Origin: an uncultured Pseudomonadota bacterium
GTDB lineage: Bacteria; Myxococcota_A; UBA796; SXON01
Direction: 5' to 3'
Length of the DNA: 64,000 nt
Assembly: GCA_903885375.1 (NCBI GenBank)
Contig: CAISIK010000118.1
Coordinates: forward strand, 1 to 64,000
This document shows positions 9,185-21,779 of this stretch, in pieces (position 1 is the stretch's first letter; every line of letters begins with the position of its first letter). The position numbers and the translations under genes are program-made. The notes beneath the pieces were generated by a model. That model searched no databases and was not told the DNA's origin. It worked only from the letters and a program-made list of their open reading frames with translations.

Positions 9185-9901
9185 GTGCTGCTCCTCGCCG
9201 CCTCCCTCACGCTCGCCCATCCGCTCGGGGCCTCTGGCGCGGCCGACCCCAACGGCGGAATGCCGGGACAACGCATCGAGTTGCGCGTGGCCGACGGGGA
9301 GCTCCGCGTGGACTACTACGCCGAGGTGGCCGCGCTCCGGCTCTACAAGGAGGCGAAAGCCGAGGGGGCCAGCGGGCCGAGCTGGGCCATGGGTCGGGCC
9401 GAGAGCTACCGGAGCGGCGTGAAGGCGCGCTGGAACGGCGAAACCCTGTCGCTCACCGCCGTGCCCGTCGAGCCCGCCGCCGACCTCAAGAACACCGGCT
9501 ACGTGGAGTTCCACATCGCCGCCACGGCCGCCCTGCCCGCGCCCGGCGGGGAGCTGGAGGTCCGCATGGACAACTACCCCGACGAGCCCTGCTACTACGC
9601 CGCCAGCGCCGTGATCGGCGGCGAGCTCGTGGTGGCCCGCACCTCGCTCGGCCGGGTGTACGACGGGCACCTGCGCGACAACCTCCACGGCGCGTGGCGG
9701 CGAAGCGACGCCGGGCGGGTGACGAGCCTCACGCTGCGGCCCACCCGCCCCTGGGAGAACGACGAGGCCGGGCCGCTCCCCGAACGGATGGAAGGGCTGG
9801 TGGACCCCAGCGGGTGGGTGTGGTCCGCCAGGGTGGGCGGCGCGGCCCTCCTTGCGGGGCTCACGCTGTGGGCCGGGTGGCGGAGGTGGCGCCGGCGGTG
9901 A
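9185..9901 (+). CDS. Secreted protein with C-terminal membrane anchor, unknown function
   Basis: The GTG at 9185 gives a compact signal peptide (VLLLAASLTLAHPLG). The in-frame ATG at 9131 would overlap the divergent rhomboid-like start and is less likely. The 238-residue product has a soluble beta-rich middle and ends with one transmembrane helix plus an Arg/Trp tail (WRRWRRR). The mature N-terminus AHPLG followed by RIELRV and LRVDYYAEV resembles the extracytoplasmic domain that precedes some bacterial nickel/HupE-like permeases, but no permease follows. That similarity is from memory and weak. It converges on mutY, 7 bp away. Confidence 0.6.
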   Translation: MLLLAASLTLAHPLGASGAADPNGGMPGQRIELRVADGELRVDYYAEVAALRLYKEAKAEGASGPSWAMGRAESYRSGVKARWNGETLSLTAVPVEPAADLKNTGYVEFHIAATAALPAPGGELEVRMDNYPDEPCYYAASAVIGGELVVARTSLGRVYDGHLRDNLHGAWRRSDAGRVTSLTLRPTRPWENDEAGPLPERMEGLVDPSGWVWSARVGGAALLAGLTLWAGWRRWRRR

Positions 9902-9908
9902 GGGGGCT

Positions 9909-10934
9909 TCAGCCCCGCGCGGCGGGGCGGGCGAGGGCCATCGTCTTGCGCGCGAGGGTGGAGAGCGCGAGGCCGTCGAGGGCGTCGAGGTGCACCCAGC
10001 GGAGCTCCGCTCCGGCGGCGGCCGCCGGCTCGCCCTCCGCTTCCACGCGGAACACGGCGGTGTGGAGCTGGAGGTGGGTGAAGACGTGCTTCACGGTGCC
10101 GCAGGCGTCGGCGCGGCGCACGCGCAGGTCAAGCGCCGCGTGCAGGTGGGCGGCGAGCGCCTCCGCGTCGTTCCCCTCCCCTTCCCGGCCCGGCAGCTCC
10201 CACAGGCCCGAGAGCCGGCCGCCCTCCGGCCGCCGCACGAGGAGCACCTCCTCGCCGCGCTGCACCCACCCGCACACCGCCTCGCGCTGGGGCACGGCCT
10301 TCCGGGCCTTTCGCGCCGGGTAGGCCTCCGGTGCCTCCACGCCGCGGCAGTCGGCCCGCACCGGGCAGCGGTCGCAGCGGGGGGCCCGCGGGGTGCACAC
10401 CAGCGCGCCCAGCTCCATGAGCGCCTGGTTCCAGTCGGCGGCGCGGCCCGGGGGCACACGCGCGGCGGCCTCCGACCACAGCCACGCGCGCGTGGGGGCG
10501 GGCTCCGCCGCCCAGCGCGAGAGCACCCGCTCCACGTTGCCATCCACCAGCGGGGTGTCCACCCCGAAGGCGATGGAGGCGATGGCGCCGGCCGTGTAGG
10601 GCCCCACGCCGGGGAGCGCGCGCAGGCCCTCCACGGTGCGCGGGAAGCCGCCGCCCGCCACCACCGCCTGGGCCGCGCGCTGGAGGTTGCGGGCGCGGCT
10701 GTAGTAGCCGAGCCCGCTCCACAGCTCGAGCACCCGCTCCGTCGGCGACTCGGCGAGGGCCTCCGGGGTGGGGAACTCCGCCATGAACCGCGCGAAGTAC
10801 GGCAGCACCGTGTCGATGCGGGTCTGCTGGCACATCAGCTCGCTCACGAGCGTGCGCCACGGGGACACCTCCAACCGCCACGGCAGCGGCCGGTGGTGGG
10901 CCGCGTACCAGTCGAGCAGCGCGCCGGGGCCCAC
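9909..10934 (-). CDS. mutY: A/G-specific adenine DNA glycosylase MutY
   Basis: 341 residues from a GTG at 10934 that shares its first base with the upstream gene's TAG stop (TAGTG); the longer track ORF is the same frame read through the upstream gene. The glycosylase domain shows the catalytic Glu region SELMCQQTRIDTV, the helix-hairpin-helix with LPGVGPYTAGAIASIAF and the catalytic Asp in VDGNVERV. The iron-sulfur cluster motif is C-x6-C-x2-C-x5-C (CTPRAPRCDRCPVRADC). A C-terminal NUDIX-like domain (~230-341) recognises 8-oxoguanine. It removes adenine mispaired with 8-oxoG. It is last in the run ppdK > lipoprotein > lipoprotein > mutY. Confidence 0.95.
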   Translation of the reverse strand: MGPGALLDWYAAHHRPLPWRLEVSPWRTLVSELMCQQTRIDTVLPYFARFMAEFPTPEALAESPTERVLELWSGLGYYSRARNLQRAAQAVVAGGGFPRTVEGLRALPGVGPYTAGAIASIAFGVDTPLVDGNVERVLSRWAAEPAPTRAWLWSEAAARVPPGRAADWNQALMELGALVCTPRAPRCDRCPVRADCRGVEAPEAYPARKARKAVPQREAVCGWVQRGEEVLLVRRPEGGRLSGLWELPGREGEGNDAEALAAHLHAALDLRVRRADACGTVKHVFTHLQLHTAVFRVEAEGEPAAAAGAELRWVHLDALDGLALSTLARKTMALARPAARG

Positions 10935-12793
10935 TACTCCCAGTTGACCTCGGACTTTCCGGAGTCGAGGTAGAGCCGGGAAGCCTCGTCGTTGTTCTGC
11001 ACGGGGAGCACGGCCATCTCCTTCACGTCGACCTGGTCCCAGCCGCCGCCGGTGGGCCCCGCCATGTACGAGAAGGTCATCGGGCGGGCCGGCGCCTGCC
11101 AGGTGGACTCGCCACCGGCCGTGAGCGCGCCATCGCCGTTCTGGTCGGTGAAGTACCAGCCGAGGAGCCCGCGGTCGATGTAGAAGGAGAAGCTGTCGCC
11201 ATCGGTCGGCGGGGGCGAGAAGGCGTTGATCAGGAAGCTGATCGCCCCGTTGTCGGAGAGGTAACGCTGGCCATCGAAGGCCGTGGCCGCCTGCACCCCG
11301 GAGAGCGAACCCTCCACCTGCCAACCCGCGGTGGCGCTGTTGTAGGTGACCGTCCACGACTCGCTGCGCGCCACGCCCGCGCACTGCGAGAGGGTGATCT
11401 GCTCGCCCGTAGCGGGGTCGGCGGTGATGATGGCATCGCTCGTGGCGCCCACGTCGTTCAGAGAGGCCCAGTAGTAGCCCTCGCTGACCGAGGCGAGGTT
11501 CGGCCCGTGGGGGCCGATCTCGGTGGGCACACCGCAGCCGGTCGTGGCATCGAGCATGAGCGTGAAGCCATCCTGCGTGGACACCACGATGGCGGGCACC
11601 TCGGGCACCGCGCCCCAGTCGGTCTCCTGCTGCATGGCCACCGTGCCCACGCTCGCGGCGAGGCCCGACACCGGCGAGCCGAGGTTGAAGCCGGCCACCT
11701 CGGCGTCCGCCGGGTTCACGTCGACCCAGGTGCCGGTGGCCGCGTCGTAGACATCCACGCGCTGCAGGGCCACGGGGGCCACGAAGATGCGCGAGAAGGC
11801 GGCGCCGTCGGCGAGGGTGCCGGTTTGCCACACGAGGTCGATCACGGGTGCGGCGGTGGCGACGGTCTCCACCGTGGCCGTGGCGGCATCGCCCGGGGTG
11901 GGGAAGCGGATCACGTAGAAGGCGGCGCTGCGGGCATCGCCCACGAGCACGCTCCCATCGGGGCCGGCGGCGAGGCGCCAGGGGTGCGCGCCTTCGGGCA
12001 GCGCCACGCTGCCGAGCCACTCACCCGAGAAGGGATCGACCACGCCGATGAGCGGGGTGGCGCTCTCCACGCCCACGTACAGGAAGGTGCCATCGCCGTG
12101 GAGGCCGGTGGGGCGCCCATCGAGGGTGTACACCTTCACGCCCGTGTCGGTGGTGAACTCGAAACGGTCGCCCGCGGTGGCCTCGCCGTTGAGCGTGAAC
12201 TCGATCTCGCCGTGGTCGCTCACGAAGGATTCGCCGGACTCCGGCTGGCGCTCCTGGGTGCCGGAGAGGCTGCCCTTGGCCCACCAGCGCTCGCCGTCGA
12301 ACTCGATGGACCATGTCTCGGTGGTCGTGAAGCCCGAACGGAGCTTCACGCCGGTGAGCGTGGGGGAGTCGCCCGATCCGTCCTCGTCGAAGAACCCGGG
12401 CTCGCCGGCCGCGGGCTCGAACTCCTCGGGCGCGCCGTCGTCATCCACACCCACGACGTAGGGCACCGAGATGAGCTCGGCGCGGTACACGTCGGTGGTC
12501 CAGAGCTGGACGAGGCCCGCATCGGCGAAGGCCGCCAGCTCGCCGAGCTGGCGCGTGCGCCCGGTGGTGAGCAGCGAGGCCCGGAGGAAGGAGGCCATGC
12601 CATCGTCGGAGAGGAGGCGCCCCTCCTTGAGGTTGAGCGGCACGATGGTGCCGCTGCGGCTGTTGGCCACGAACCCCACGGGGGTCTGGAAGGGCTGGTC
12701 GTCGCTCTCGGCGAGCCACGCGGCCGACACGGGGCCCTCGAAGTGCAGCGGGATGCCGAACTCCTCGCTGCAGCCGAGCAGGAAGAGGATCAT
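10934..12793 (-). CDS. Lipoprotein with beta-propeller core and two copies of an internal module
   Basis: 619 residues starting MILFLLGCSEE, so the lipobox cysteine is residue 8, an extremely short signal peptide. The centre has YncE/NHL-like propeller sequence (YVGVESATPLIGVVDP; WRLAAGPDGSVLVGD). Two similar segments flank it: TETWSIEFDGERWWAKGSLSG near residue 165 and SESWTVTYN..WQVEGSLSG near residue 470. Each is followed by SD-x-G-x-I-x-F and a GD-x-F-x-F strand, so a module has been duplicated inside the gene. Start ATG overlaps the stop of the upstream lipoprotein gene (ATGA). Likely an outer-membrane or surface lipoprotein; role unknown. Confidence 0.75.
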   Translation of the reverse strand: MILFLLGCSEEFGIPLHFEGPVSAAWLAESDDQPFQTPVGFVANSRSGTIVPLNLKEGRLLSDDGMASFLRASLLTTGRTRQLGELAAFADAGLVQLWTTDVYRAELISVPYVVGVDDDGAPEEFEPAAGEPGFFDEDGSGDSPTLTGVKLRSGFTTTETWSIEFDGERWWAKGSLSGTQERQPESGESFVSDHGEIEFTLNGEATAGDRFEFTTDTGVKVYTLDGRPTGLHGDGTFLYVGVESATPLIGVVDPFSGEWLGSVALPEGAHPWRLAAGPDGSVLVGDARSAAFYVIRFPTPGDAATATVETVATAAPVIDLVWQTGTLADGAAFSRIFVAPVALQRVDVYDAATGTWVDVNPADAEVAGFNLGSPVSGLAASVGTVAMQQETDWGAVPEVPAIVVSTQDGFTLMLDATTGCGVPTEIGPHGPNLASVSEGYYWASLNDVGATSDAIITADPATGEQITLSQCAGVARSESWTVTYNSATAGWQVEGSLSGVQAATAFDGQRYLSDNGAISFLINAFSPPPTDGDSFSFYIDRGLLGWYFTDQNGDGALTAGGESTWQAPARPMTFSYMAGPTGGGWDQVDVKEMAVLPVQNNDEASRLYLDSGKSEVNWE

Positions 12794-15700
12794 CGGTTCA
12801 CAATCCAGGTGATGGGCGAGCCGAAGGCGGGGCTCGCCGGGTCGGCGTCGAGGACCACGAGCGTGGAGGACACGTAATCGTCGACCTCGCCGGAGTAGTT
12901 GGCCACGACGGCCCGGGTGCCATCGGGCGTGATGGCGAGCGCGTAGGGGTTCTCGCCGATGCCCTCCGCCTGCGCCACGAGGGTGCCGAGCGGGCCCAGC
13001 GTGAGGTCGAAAACACTCACGCTGTTGGCGTTGAAGTTGGTCACGAAGAGGTGCACGCCATCGGGGTGCATGGCCATCTGGCCCGGACCCACCGCCGCCT
13101 GCGTGCCCACGCCGGCGTCCCGCTCAAAACTGCGCGGGAGCGGGAGGGTGCCGAGGATCCGGTCGTACAGGAGGTCGGTGATCTGGTCGTCGACCACATC
13201 GTCGGCCCGGATGACGAGCAGGGCCTCGGGCTCGTCGGCGAGCGCGTAGAGGGTGCCCGATGCGGGGTTCACCACCACATCGCGGGCACCGCTCGCGGCG
13301 TTCAGCCCGAGCGAGAGGATGGCCTCCACGCCGAGGTAGTTGAGGTCGGCCCAGGAGGCGGTGCTGTCGTCGCGCACGTCGAGCACGTACACGTAGGGTG
13401 CGAGCTTGCAGCCCACGTAGAGCATGCCCGCCGGCTCATCGAAGGCGAGCGACATGCAGCCGAGCTGGCTCGCGGAGGGCGAGGCGTCGGCATCGAGCGA
13501 GATGGCGTCGGCATCGTTCGGCGGGATGACGGTGAAGCCCCAGGTATCGGCGAGGGTGGGGTACGCGAGCGACCGGTTGAGGCGGTCGGGCTCGAGCCCG
13601 GTGGCGAGGCCCACGCGGGCGCTCTCGGCATCCCAGCCGGCGAAGAGCACCGAGTACCGATCGGCCTCCACGCGCACGACCGGGCGCGACACGCCGGCCG
13701 CCCCGATCGAACCGCCCGCGGCGGTGAGGATGGCGCGGGCGGTGCCCTCGGAGTCGGAGGCGGTGGACCACGCCAGCTCACCCACCTCGCGCTCGGCGTA
13801 CCCAAGCTGCCAGAGGTCGCCGTCGGAGCCGGAGAACCACATGCGCTCGACCTCGCCGTCGGACACCACGTAGGGGTCCTTCACGCCGGAGTCGTTCCAG
13901 GTGCCCGGCGCGTCGGCGTCGAGCTGCCAGGCGTACGGGTCGCCCGCCACGGTCGACCAGGACTCGCCGCCGTCGGTGCTCTCGAGCGCCGCGATGCGGC
14001 TGTCGGCGCCATCGGTGCCGGGGGCCGCGGTGGAGTACCAGAGGCGGAGCGTGCCATCCTCGAGCACCTGCACGGAGCCGGGCACGGCCACGCCGACCTC
14101 CCACTCCTCCGCGGGCTCGTAGACGGCGTTCTTCCCGGCGGTCCACGTGAGGCCGTCGGGGCTGGTGGCGCGGCCGATCGAGGTGATCGCGCCGGAGTCG
14201 CCCGCGTAGAACATGAGCCACTCGCCGTCGGCCTCCACCACCACGGCATCGTGCACGCCATCGCTGTCGAACCGGCTCTTGGCACCCACATCGAGCGCGA
14301 GCTCATCGTCGAGCGTGAGCGCGCCATCCACCCAGGCGCCCTGGCCGATGCGCCAGGTTTCGCCGTCGTACACATCGGCCCACACGGACTCGCCGACCTG
14401 GCTCGTGACGGCCACGCCTTCGGAGCCGAAGTCCTCGAGGTCCTCCGGGCCGAGCTGGTGGCCCACCGCCACCGACACCCGCCAGCCCTGGTCGGACTGG
14501 CTGGCCACCACCCCGGCGCTCAGCGGCTCGGAGAAGAGGCGGCCGTCGGCATCCTCGAGCCGGAACGCGGACTCGTTGGTGATCTGCAGCGCGAGGCCAT
14601 CGGCGAGGTTGGTGCCCGGTTCGGGCATGAGCGCGATGCCCGCATCGGTCCAGCTGTACCCATCGGAGGAGAGCCACTCGCGGAAACCCGCGGAAGCGTC
14701 GTCGGCGGTGTAGGCGTGGAAACGACCGCTCCAATAGCCGATGGAGGGAGCGGGCATGTCGGCGGAGGTGGGGGCCTCGACCGTCCACTTGTCGAGGCTG
14801 TCGCTCCATGCGGTGTGCAGGAGCGGCGCGCCGCCTTCGGGGGTGACGCTGTACCAGGCCCGCCAGCGGGACTGCTCCGGATCCCACAGGACCGTCACGT
14901 CGGAGATGCTGCCCTCCTCGCTCTCGAGCGCCACGTCGCGGCGCTTGAAGGAGACGCCATCCGACGAGGTGGCGAGGCCCACCCAGCGGTTCCCCTCGCC
15001 GGCGGTGTAGAAGAGGTGCCAGGTGCCATCGGCCGCGAGGAGCCAGGGATCACCCAGCTCCACCTCGTCGTCGTCGGGGCTGAGGATGGCGGTGCCGATG
15101 GCGAAGGGGCCGGGAACGGTCTCGGAGGTGTCGGAGCCTTCGGGATCACCCGCCACGCGGATCTCGCCCTCGTCCACATAGGCGAGCTGCGCAGCGATGA
15201 TGCTGTCGTAGGAGAGCGCCACGGTGGCGTCGTGCGCGGTGGCCGCATCGCCCTCGTCGGCGAGGTCCACATCGTAGGGCACGCCGCTGCGCGCCCAGGT
15301 GCGCTCGCCGTTGCCCGTCATCCGGTAGAGGCCACCCTCGGTGGCGGCCCACGCCCGCACGGCACCCGCCGACCAGCGGAGCGACCACACATCGGGCTCC
15401 ACCACGGTGGACTCGATGGTGTCGAGGTGGACGAAGGAGGCGCGCGAGCCCGAACCGTCGGCATCGACGAAGCTCTCGCCCACGAGCCGGCCATCGCCGC
15501 CCGGCGGCACGAGCCGCGCCGGCACCGAGGCGAGATCGACCGTGCTCACGCTGTGGGAGGTACGGTTGACGGTCCAGCCGCGGTCGCTCCCGGCGTCGTA
15601 CACGACCTCCACGGGGTCGTACCCCACGGAGAGCGCGGCGCCGCCTTCTTCGGGGCCGACGGAGTTGGAAAGGCTGGGCTGCCGGGGGTTGGCCACGTTC

Positions 15701-16109
15701 ACGAAGCGCACCACGTCGGTGGACTCGCGCGTGCGTGCGCCCTCGCTGAGCCGGCCGGTGACCATGAGCAGCTCGTGCGGCTCGGCGTAGGCCGTGGCGC
15801 CCGCAAACGATGGCAACGACACCGCCGCGGGGGCGAGGTCGGTGACGAGGTTGCGGCCTTCGGACTCATCGAGGAGCGCGAGGTCGAGGCTCAGGAGGCT
15901 TCCGCCCGTGAAGTCGAGGAAGGGATTCGCGTTGGTGACCGCGAGCACCGAGCCGCCATCGAGGAAGGTCAGCGAGGCCGGGCCGGCGAGGCAGGTGCCC
16001 ACGCCGATCTGGCCGTACTCGTAGACCCCGTCGGGGTACACGGCGCAGTCGCCCACGAAGGGGAGCGGCTGCGACTCGACACAACCCTGCAGCGCGAGCG
16101 CGAGAAGAA

Positions 16110-16113
<4 letters not shown>
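12790..16113 (-). CDS. Large beta-propeller lipoprotein
   Basis: 1107 residues from a GTG at 16113 that overlaps the ppdK stop (GTGA). The signal peptide is short (MILLALALQGC; lipid Cys at residue 11). The mature chain is rich in Ser/Asp-type blades. Its middle reads like BNR/glycosyl-hydrolase-type propellers (WVGLATSSDGVSF; SIGRATSPDGLTW; SRIAALESTDGGESW) and its C-terminal ~350 residues read like YncE-type propellers (GMLYVGCKLAPYVYVLDV; HLFVTNFNANSVSVFD). No catalytic residues are identifiable. It is coupled to the following lipoprotein and both probably act together at the cell envelope. The 1044-aa plus-strand ORF opposite it is a shadow. Confidence 0.75.
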
Positions 16114-18749
<2,636 letters not shown>

Positions 18750-18839
18750 GGAAACGCACCTCGCTAACAGGGCGCGCGTGCCTAATCCGGCGAAGCACCG
18801 CGCGCCTGTCGCGAAGGGTCGCCAATCCACATCCGGCGA

Positions 18840-19865
18840 CTAGGACCTCCGCTCTCCGAACACCGCGGCCGCGTGCGGACTCTGCAGCCGGTAGAGCGCC
18901 CAGGCCGCGAGCGGGAGCCCGGCGAAGCAGCAGGCGCCCGAGCAGGGGATGGCTCCCACCACCAGCAGAACCCGGACGAGCAGCAGGTTCCGCCGCGCCC
19001 GCATCCGCAGGCCAGCGGTGAAGAAGGCGCCCGCGAACACCACGGCGCCGAGAAAGGCCAGCAACGGCAGGGCGTTGACCGTGAGGAGATCAGGGACTCC
19101 TTTCAGTCCTGCGGTCAGGATGACGTCGGCGCGTTGGCGAAACACGTTGAACCCGGCCCAGGTGAGCCCCAGCCCGCCTACCAGCGCGCCGAGCACGGCG
19201 GCCACCATGAGACCCATCCCGAGGCTCTGCATGCTCCTCGCGTAGGCGCGCTCCTCGGGGCTCTGTGCCTCAGGCTCGACCGCCCCGAGGCGGAACGTGG
19301 GGTCCTGCCCCTCCCCCTTCCGGATGGCCCCGCCGAGCGCGATCGCCGTGTGGGCCGGAAGCCACCACCCCTCCGAGGGGCCGGCCTCCAGCGTCTGCCC
19401 GAGGGTGTAACGACGCTCGAGCAGGTCGACGAAGCCGCGCGATCCGCCATCGCCGCGGGGCGGGCGGATGGAGCGGGCTTCGGCGAGCCCGACCACGCCC
19501 CCCTGGGCGCGCCATTCGCGGAAGGCTTCGTTGTGCGCGCGCACATCGGTGAGGATGCGCGGACCGAGCTCGGCCGGCGGAACGCCCGCGTAGGCGTGCG
19601 AGAAGAGCGTGTCGCCGCAGGAAACCTGCACCGACCTGCCGAGCGCCACCACCACGTACACCCACTCCTCGTCCGGGTCGTGACCGGCGAAGGTGAGCAG
19701 GAGCCCATCGGCGCCCGCGTTGTGGCGTACGTTCTCGGCGGAAAAACCACCCTCCGCGGGAGCCTCGCCGCCCAGCGTGAGGTCGGGGACACCCGCCTCC
19801 ACCCACCCGCGAAGCACCCAGGCCAGCAGGTCGTCGGCAGCGCCCATCGCGCGGGGGATCACCAT
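18840..19865 (-). CDS. Membrane protein of unknown function
   Basis: I do not recognise this family. The start is probably the ATG at 19865 (MVIPRAMGAADDLL) or the one 18 bases further in; the upstream Arg-rich codons to 19922 look non-coding. About 220 N-terminal residues form a soluble domain (contains EEWVYVVVALGR and LFSHAYAG). They are followed by four hydrophobic segments: GMGLMVAAVLGALVGGLGLTWAGF, LPLLAFLGAVVFAGAFFTAGL, LLLVRVLLVVGAIPC and FAGLPLAAWALY. It lies between ppdK and a small TM2-like gene on the same strand, separated from the latter by a hairpin. Confidence 0.6.
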   Translation of the reverse strand: MVIPRAMGAADDLLAWVLRGWVEAGVPDLTLGGEAPAEGGFSAENVRHNAGADGLLLTFAGHDPDEEWVYVVVALGRSVQVSCGDTLFSHAYAGVPPAELGPRILTDVRAHNEAFREWRAQGGVVGLAEARSIRPPRGDGGSRGFVDLLERRYTLGQTLEAGPSEGWWLPAHTAIALGGAIRKGEGQDPTFRLGAVEPEAQSPEERAYARSMQSLGMGLMVAAVLGALVGGLGLTWAGFNVFRQRADVILTAGLKGVPDLLTVNALPLLAFLGAVVFAGAFFTAGLRMRARRNLLLVRVLLVVGAIPCSGACCFAGLPLAAWALYRLQSPHAAAVFGERRS

Positions 19866-19920
19866 GCCGCGCGGTCTATCCGGGATCGTTCGGGCCCGCC
19901 TCGCGCCAACGGCCAGACGC

Positions 19921-19957
19921 ACAACAGCCCCCGCGGCGGAACCGCGGAGGCTGTTGT
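19921..19957 (-). terminator. Strong GC-rich hairpin, candidate terminator
   Basis: ACAACAGCC-C-CCGCGG pairs with CCGCGG-A-GGCTGTTGT around a CGGAA loop: 15 base pairs with one mismatch. It lies 40 bp past the stop of the small TM2-like gene and just before the start of the next gene on the same strand. On the minus strand the tail is not U-rich; on the plus strand it ends GTTTG. Confidence 0.5.
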
Positions 19958-19997
19958 TTGCCGACCTGGGAAGGCGACCGAAGCCGCCCGACCGCGA

Positions 19998-20288
19998 TCA
20001 GTCCTTGAAGATCATGTTGAGGAACTCGAGACCGTTCTCGTTCTCGCCGATGGACTGGCCGTTCTGCAGCTTCTGGCCGAGCAGGTAGGCGTCGTAGGCG
20101 AACACGGCGATGATCGGCACCATGAGGGCGCCGCAGGTGATGCCACCGAGCAGCCAGAACATGACCGCCGCAATGAGGGCCTTCTTCTTCTGGCCCATGA
20201 GGAAGTACCCGAGGGCCCCCCAGCCGAACCAGTTGCAGACGGCCAGGATGATGGGGTTCGCGTCAGGCTTGGTGATCATCTCGCCCAT
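19998..20288 (-). CDS. Small TM2-like membrane protein
   Basis: 96 residues with a good ribosome site (ACGGAGTCTCCC-ATG). Two or three hydrophobic segments (NPIILAVCNWFGWGALGYFLMG; KALIAAVMFWLLGGITCGALMVPIIAVFAYDAYLLG) separated by QKKK match the layout of TM2-domain proteins, where a short turn joins two helices. Function unknown. The gene stands alone, with a 127-bp upstream gap and a hairpin after it, so it may be its own transcription unit. Confidence 0.7.
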   Translation of the reverse strand: MGEMITKPDANPIILAVCNWFGWGALGYFLMGQKKKALIAAVMFWLLGGITCGALMVPIIAVFAYDAYLLGQKLQNGQSIGENENGLEFLNMIFKD

Positions 20289-20415
20289 GGGAGACTCCGT
20301 AAGAAAGCAGGTTGCCGCACACGGCGATGCCGCGGGGAGGTGGGCGCCGCTTACTGCGGCGTTCGGTGGGCGGCAAGGCGAGCATTGCCGGAATGCTTCA
20401 ATTCCCTTGGATTCC

Positions 20416-21114
20416 TCAGAGCCACACGACCGTCGGGAACACCGGCACCAAGCCCTCCTCGGGGAGGATGAACTCGAAAACGTCGGTGCCCATCTCGCCC
20501 GAGGAGCGCTCCACCGAAACCGTCACGTTGATGGCGCCCGCCGCAACCCCGAAAACGGCGTACACGCCGGTGCCGCCCGTGCCCTCGGCGTCGGCCGCGG
20601 AGAGCCCCTCGTCGTCGAGGTAGCAGCCCGTGTGGACCTCGCCGGTGCTGTCGAGCACCTCCACCACCACGTCGGGCAGGGTGGGCCACTGGTTGATGTC
20701 GTCGATCTCGCTCACGCCCGCGCGCACCTCGCCCACGACCATGCCGCCTTCGAGCGCGGCGCCAGCGCACTCCGCGTGGTCGGTGCGCAGCTCCTCGACC
20801 CACGCGGGCGTGGCCATCCACGGATAGCCCGTTCCGGCGTCGAAGTCGTCGAGCCCGGCCACCCCGGAGAAGCCCGTGGAGACGAGATCCGGATGGGTCA
20901 GGGTGAGGAAGAAGGGCACACCCGAGTCCACCGCCACGCTGAAGACGCCGTCGGCATCGGACTCCGACTCCCCGGTGACGTCGGCATCGCGGTTGCGCGC
21001 CACGAGCGCGGCCCCTTCCACTGGCGCCCCGCCGTTGAAGGGGGCATCCTGGACCATCCCCTCGAGGTTCACCTGGGTGATCGGAGTTTCACAGGCCAAA
21101 AGCAGCAAGATCAC
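20416..21114 (-). CDS. Small lipoprotein with carboxypeptidase-regulatory-like fold
   Basis: The GTG at 21114 overlaps the upstream stop as GTGA and yields the signal MILLLLAC with the lipid Cys at residue 8. The track start 21138 adds eight residues inside the preceding gene. The mature 225 residues contain NLEGMVQDAPFNGGAPVEGAAL and a closing beta-rich half (GEVHTGCYLDDEGLSAADAEG; GVYAVFGVAAGAINVTVSV), typical of CarboxypepD_reg-like or transthyretin-like beta sandwiches. Three cysteines besides the lipid one. Coupled with the next lipoprotein upstream; role unknown. Confidence 0.7.
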   Translation of the reverse strand: MILLLLACETPITQVNLEGMVQDAPFNGGAPVEGAALVARNRDADVTGESESDADGVFSVAVDSGVPFFLTLTHPDLVSTGFSGVAGLDDFDAGTGYPWMATPAWVEELRTDHAECAGAALEGGMVVGEVRAGVSEIDDINQWPTLPDVVVEVLDSTGEVHTGCYLDDEGLSAADAEGTGGTGVYAVFGVAAGAINVTVSVERSSGEMGTDVFEFILPEEGLVPVFPTVVWL

Positions 21115-21779
21115 GAACCACCTCCCGAGAGATACCACGGCAGGATCACCTCCCCTGCCTCGGCGGTCCAGCGCTCCTCGGCGCCGGCCATGCCCACGAC
21201 CACCTCGCCCGGCTCCGCCAGCGCGAGGAACCAGGTGACCGCAGACTCGGCAGCGGCGGGCGCGATCACCCCGGCTTCATCCACCGACCAGCACAGCGGC
21301 GCTTCGGCCCCGACCGTGAGCTGGGCGCACCCGAGCTCGCTGTCCGCGGGGTAGCCGAGCACCACCACACCCTCCGCGGAGGCTGCCAGCCAGGCATCTT
21401 CATCCTCGCCGAGCGCATCGAACACATCGAGCAGCCACGTGTCGCTCACCGCGAACAGCGCGCCGCCGAACCAGTTGCCGCGCGCGGTGGGCGCATCCCC
21501 GGCCCACCAGGTTCCCCGCTCGGCCGCTCCCGTGAGGTGCACGTTCGCCGGCACACCCGGCGAGAGGAAAACCTCCCAGTAGCCGGGGTAGTCCTCGATG
21601 TAGGGCTGCTCGGCCGCGACGGGCTCCTCCGCCCCTTCGGGCCAGAACTCCGCCGCACCCTCCGTGAGTACGTGCTCGTCGTCCTGATCCACGTACACCC
21701 ACCCGCTCCACGAGACCTCGTCGGAGGGCGCAGCCGCCTCCTCGCAGGCGGCAAGCAGGGTGAGCAGGAAGAGGCTCAT
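21111..21779 (-). CDS. Small lipoprotein, unknown function
   Basis: 222 residues, signal MSLFLLTLLAAC with lipid Cys at residue 12 and acidic EEAAAPSDE just after. The mature chain is Trp- and Glu-rich (SWSGWVYVDQDDEHVL; PGYWEVFLSPGVPANVHL), suggesting a beta-sandwich of the same general type as its downstream partner. The start ATG overlaps the recO stop (ATGA), so translation of recO, this gene and the next is coupled. No family recognised. Confidence 0.7.
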   Translation of the reverse strand: MSLFLLTLLAACEEAAAPSDEVSWSGWVYVDQDDEHVLTEGAAEFWPEGAEEPVAAEQPYIEDYPGYWEVFLSPGVPANVHLTGAAERGTWWAGDAPTARGNWFGGALFAVSDTWLLDVFDALGEDEDAWLAASAEGVVVLGYPADSELGCAQLTVGAEAPLCWSVDEAGVIAPAAAESAVTWFLALAEPGEVVVGMAGAEERWTAEAGEVILPWYLSGGGS

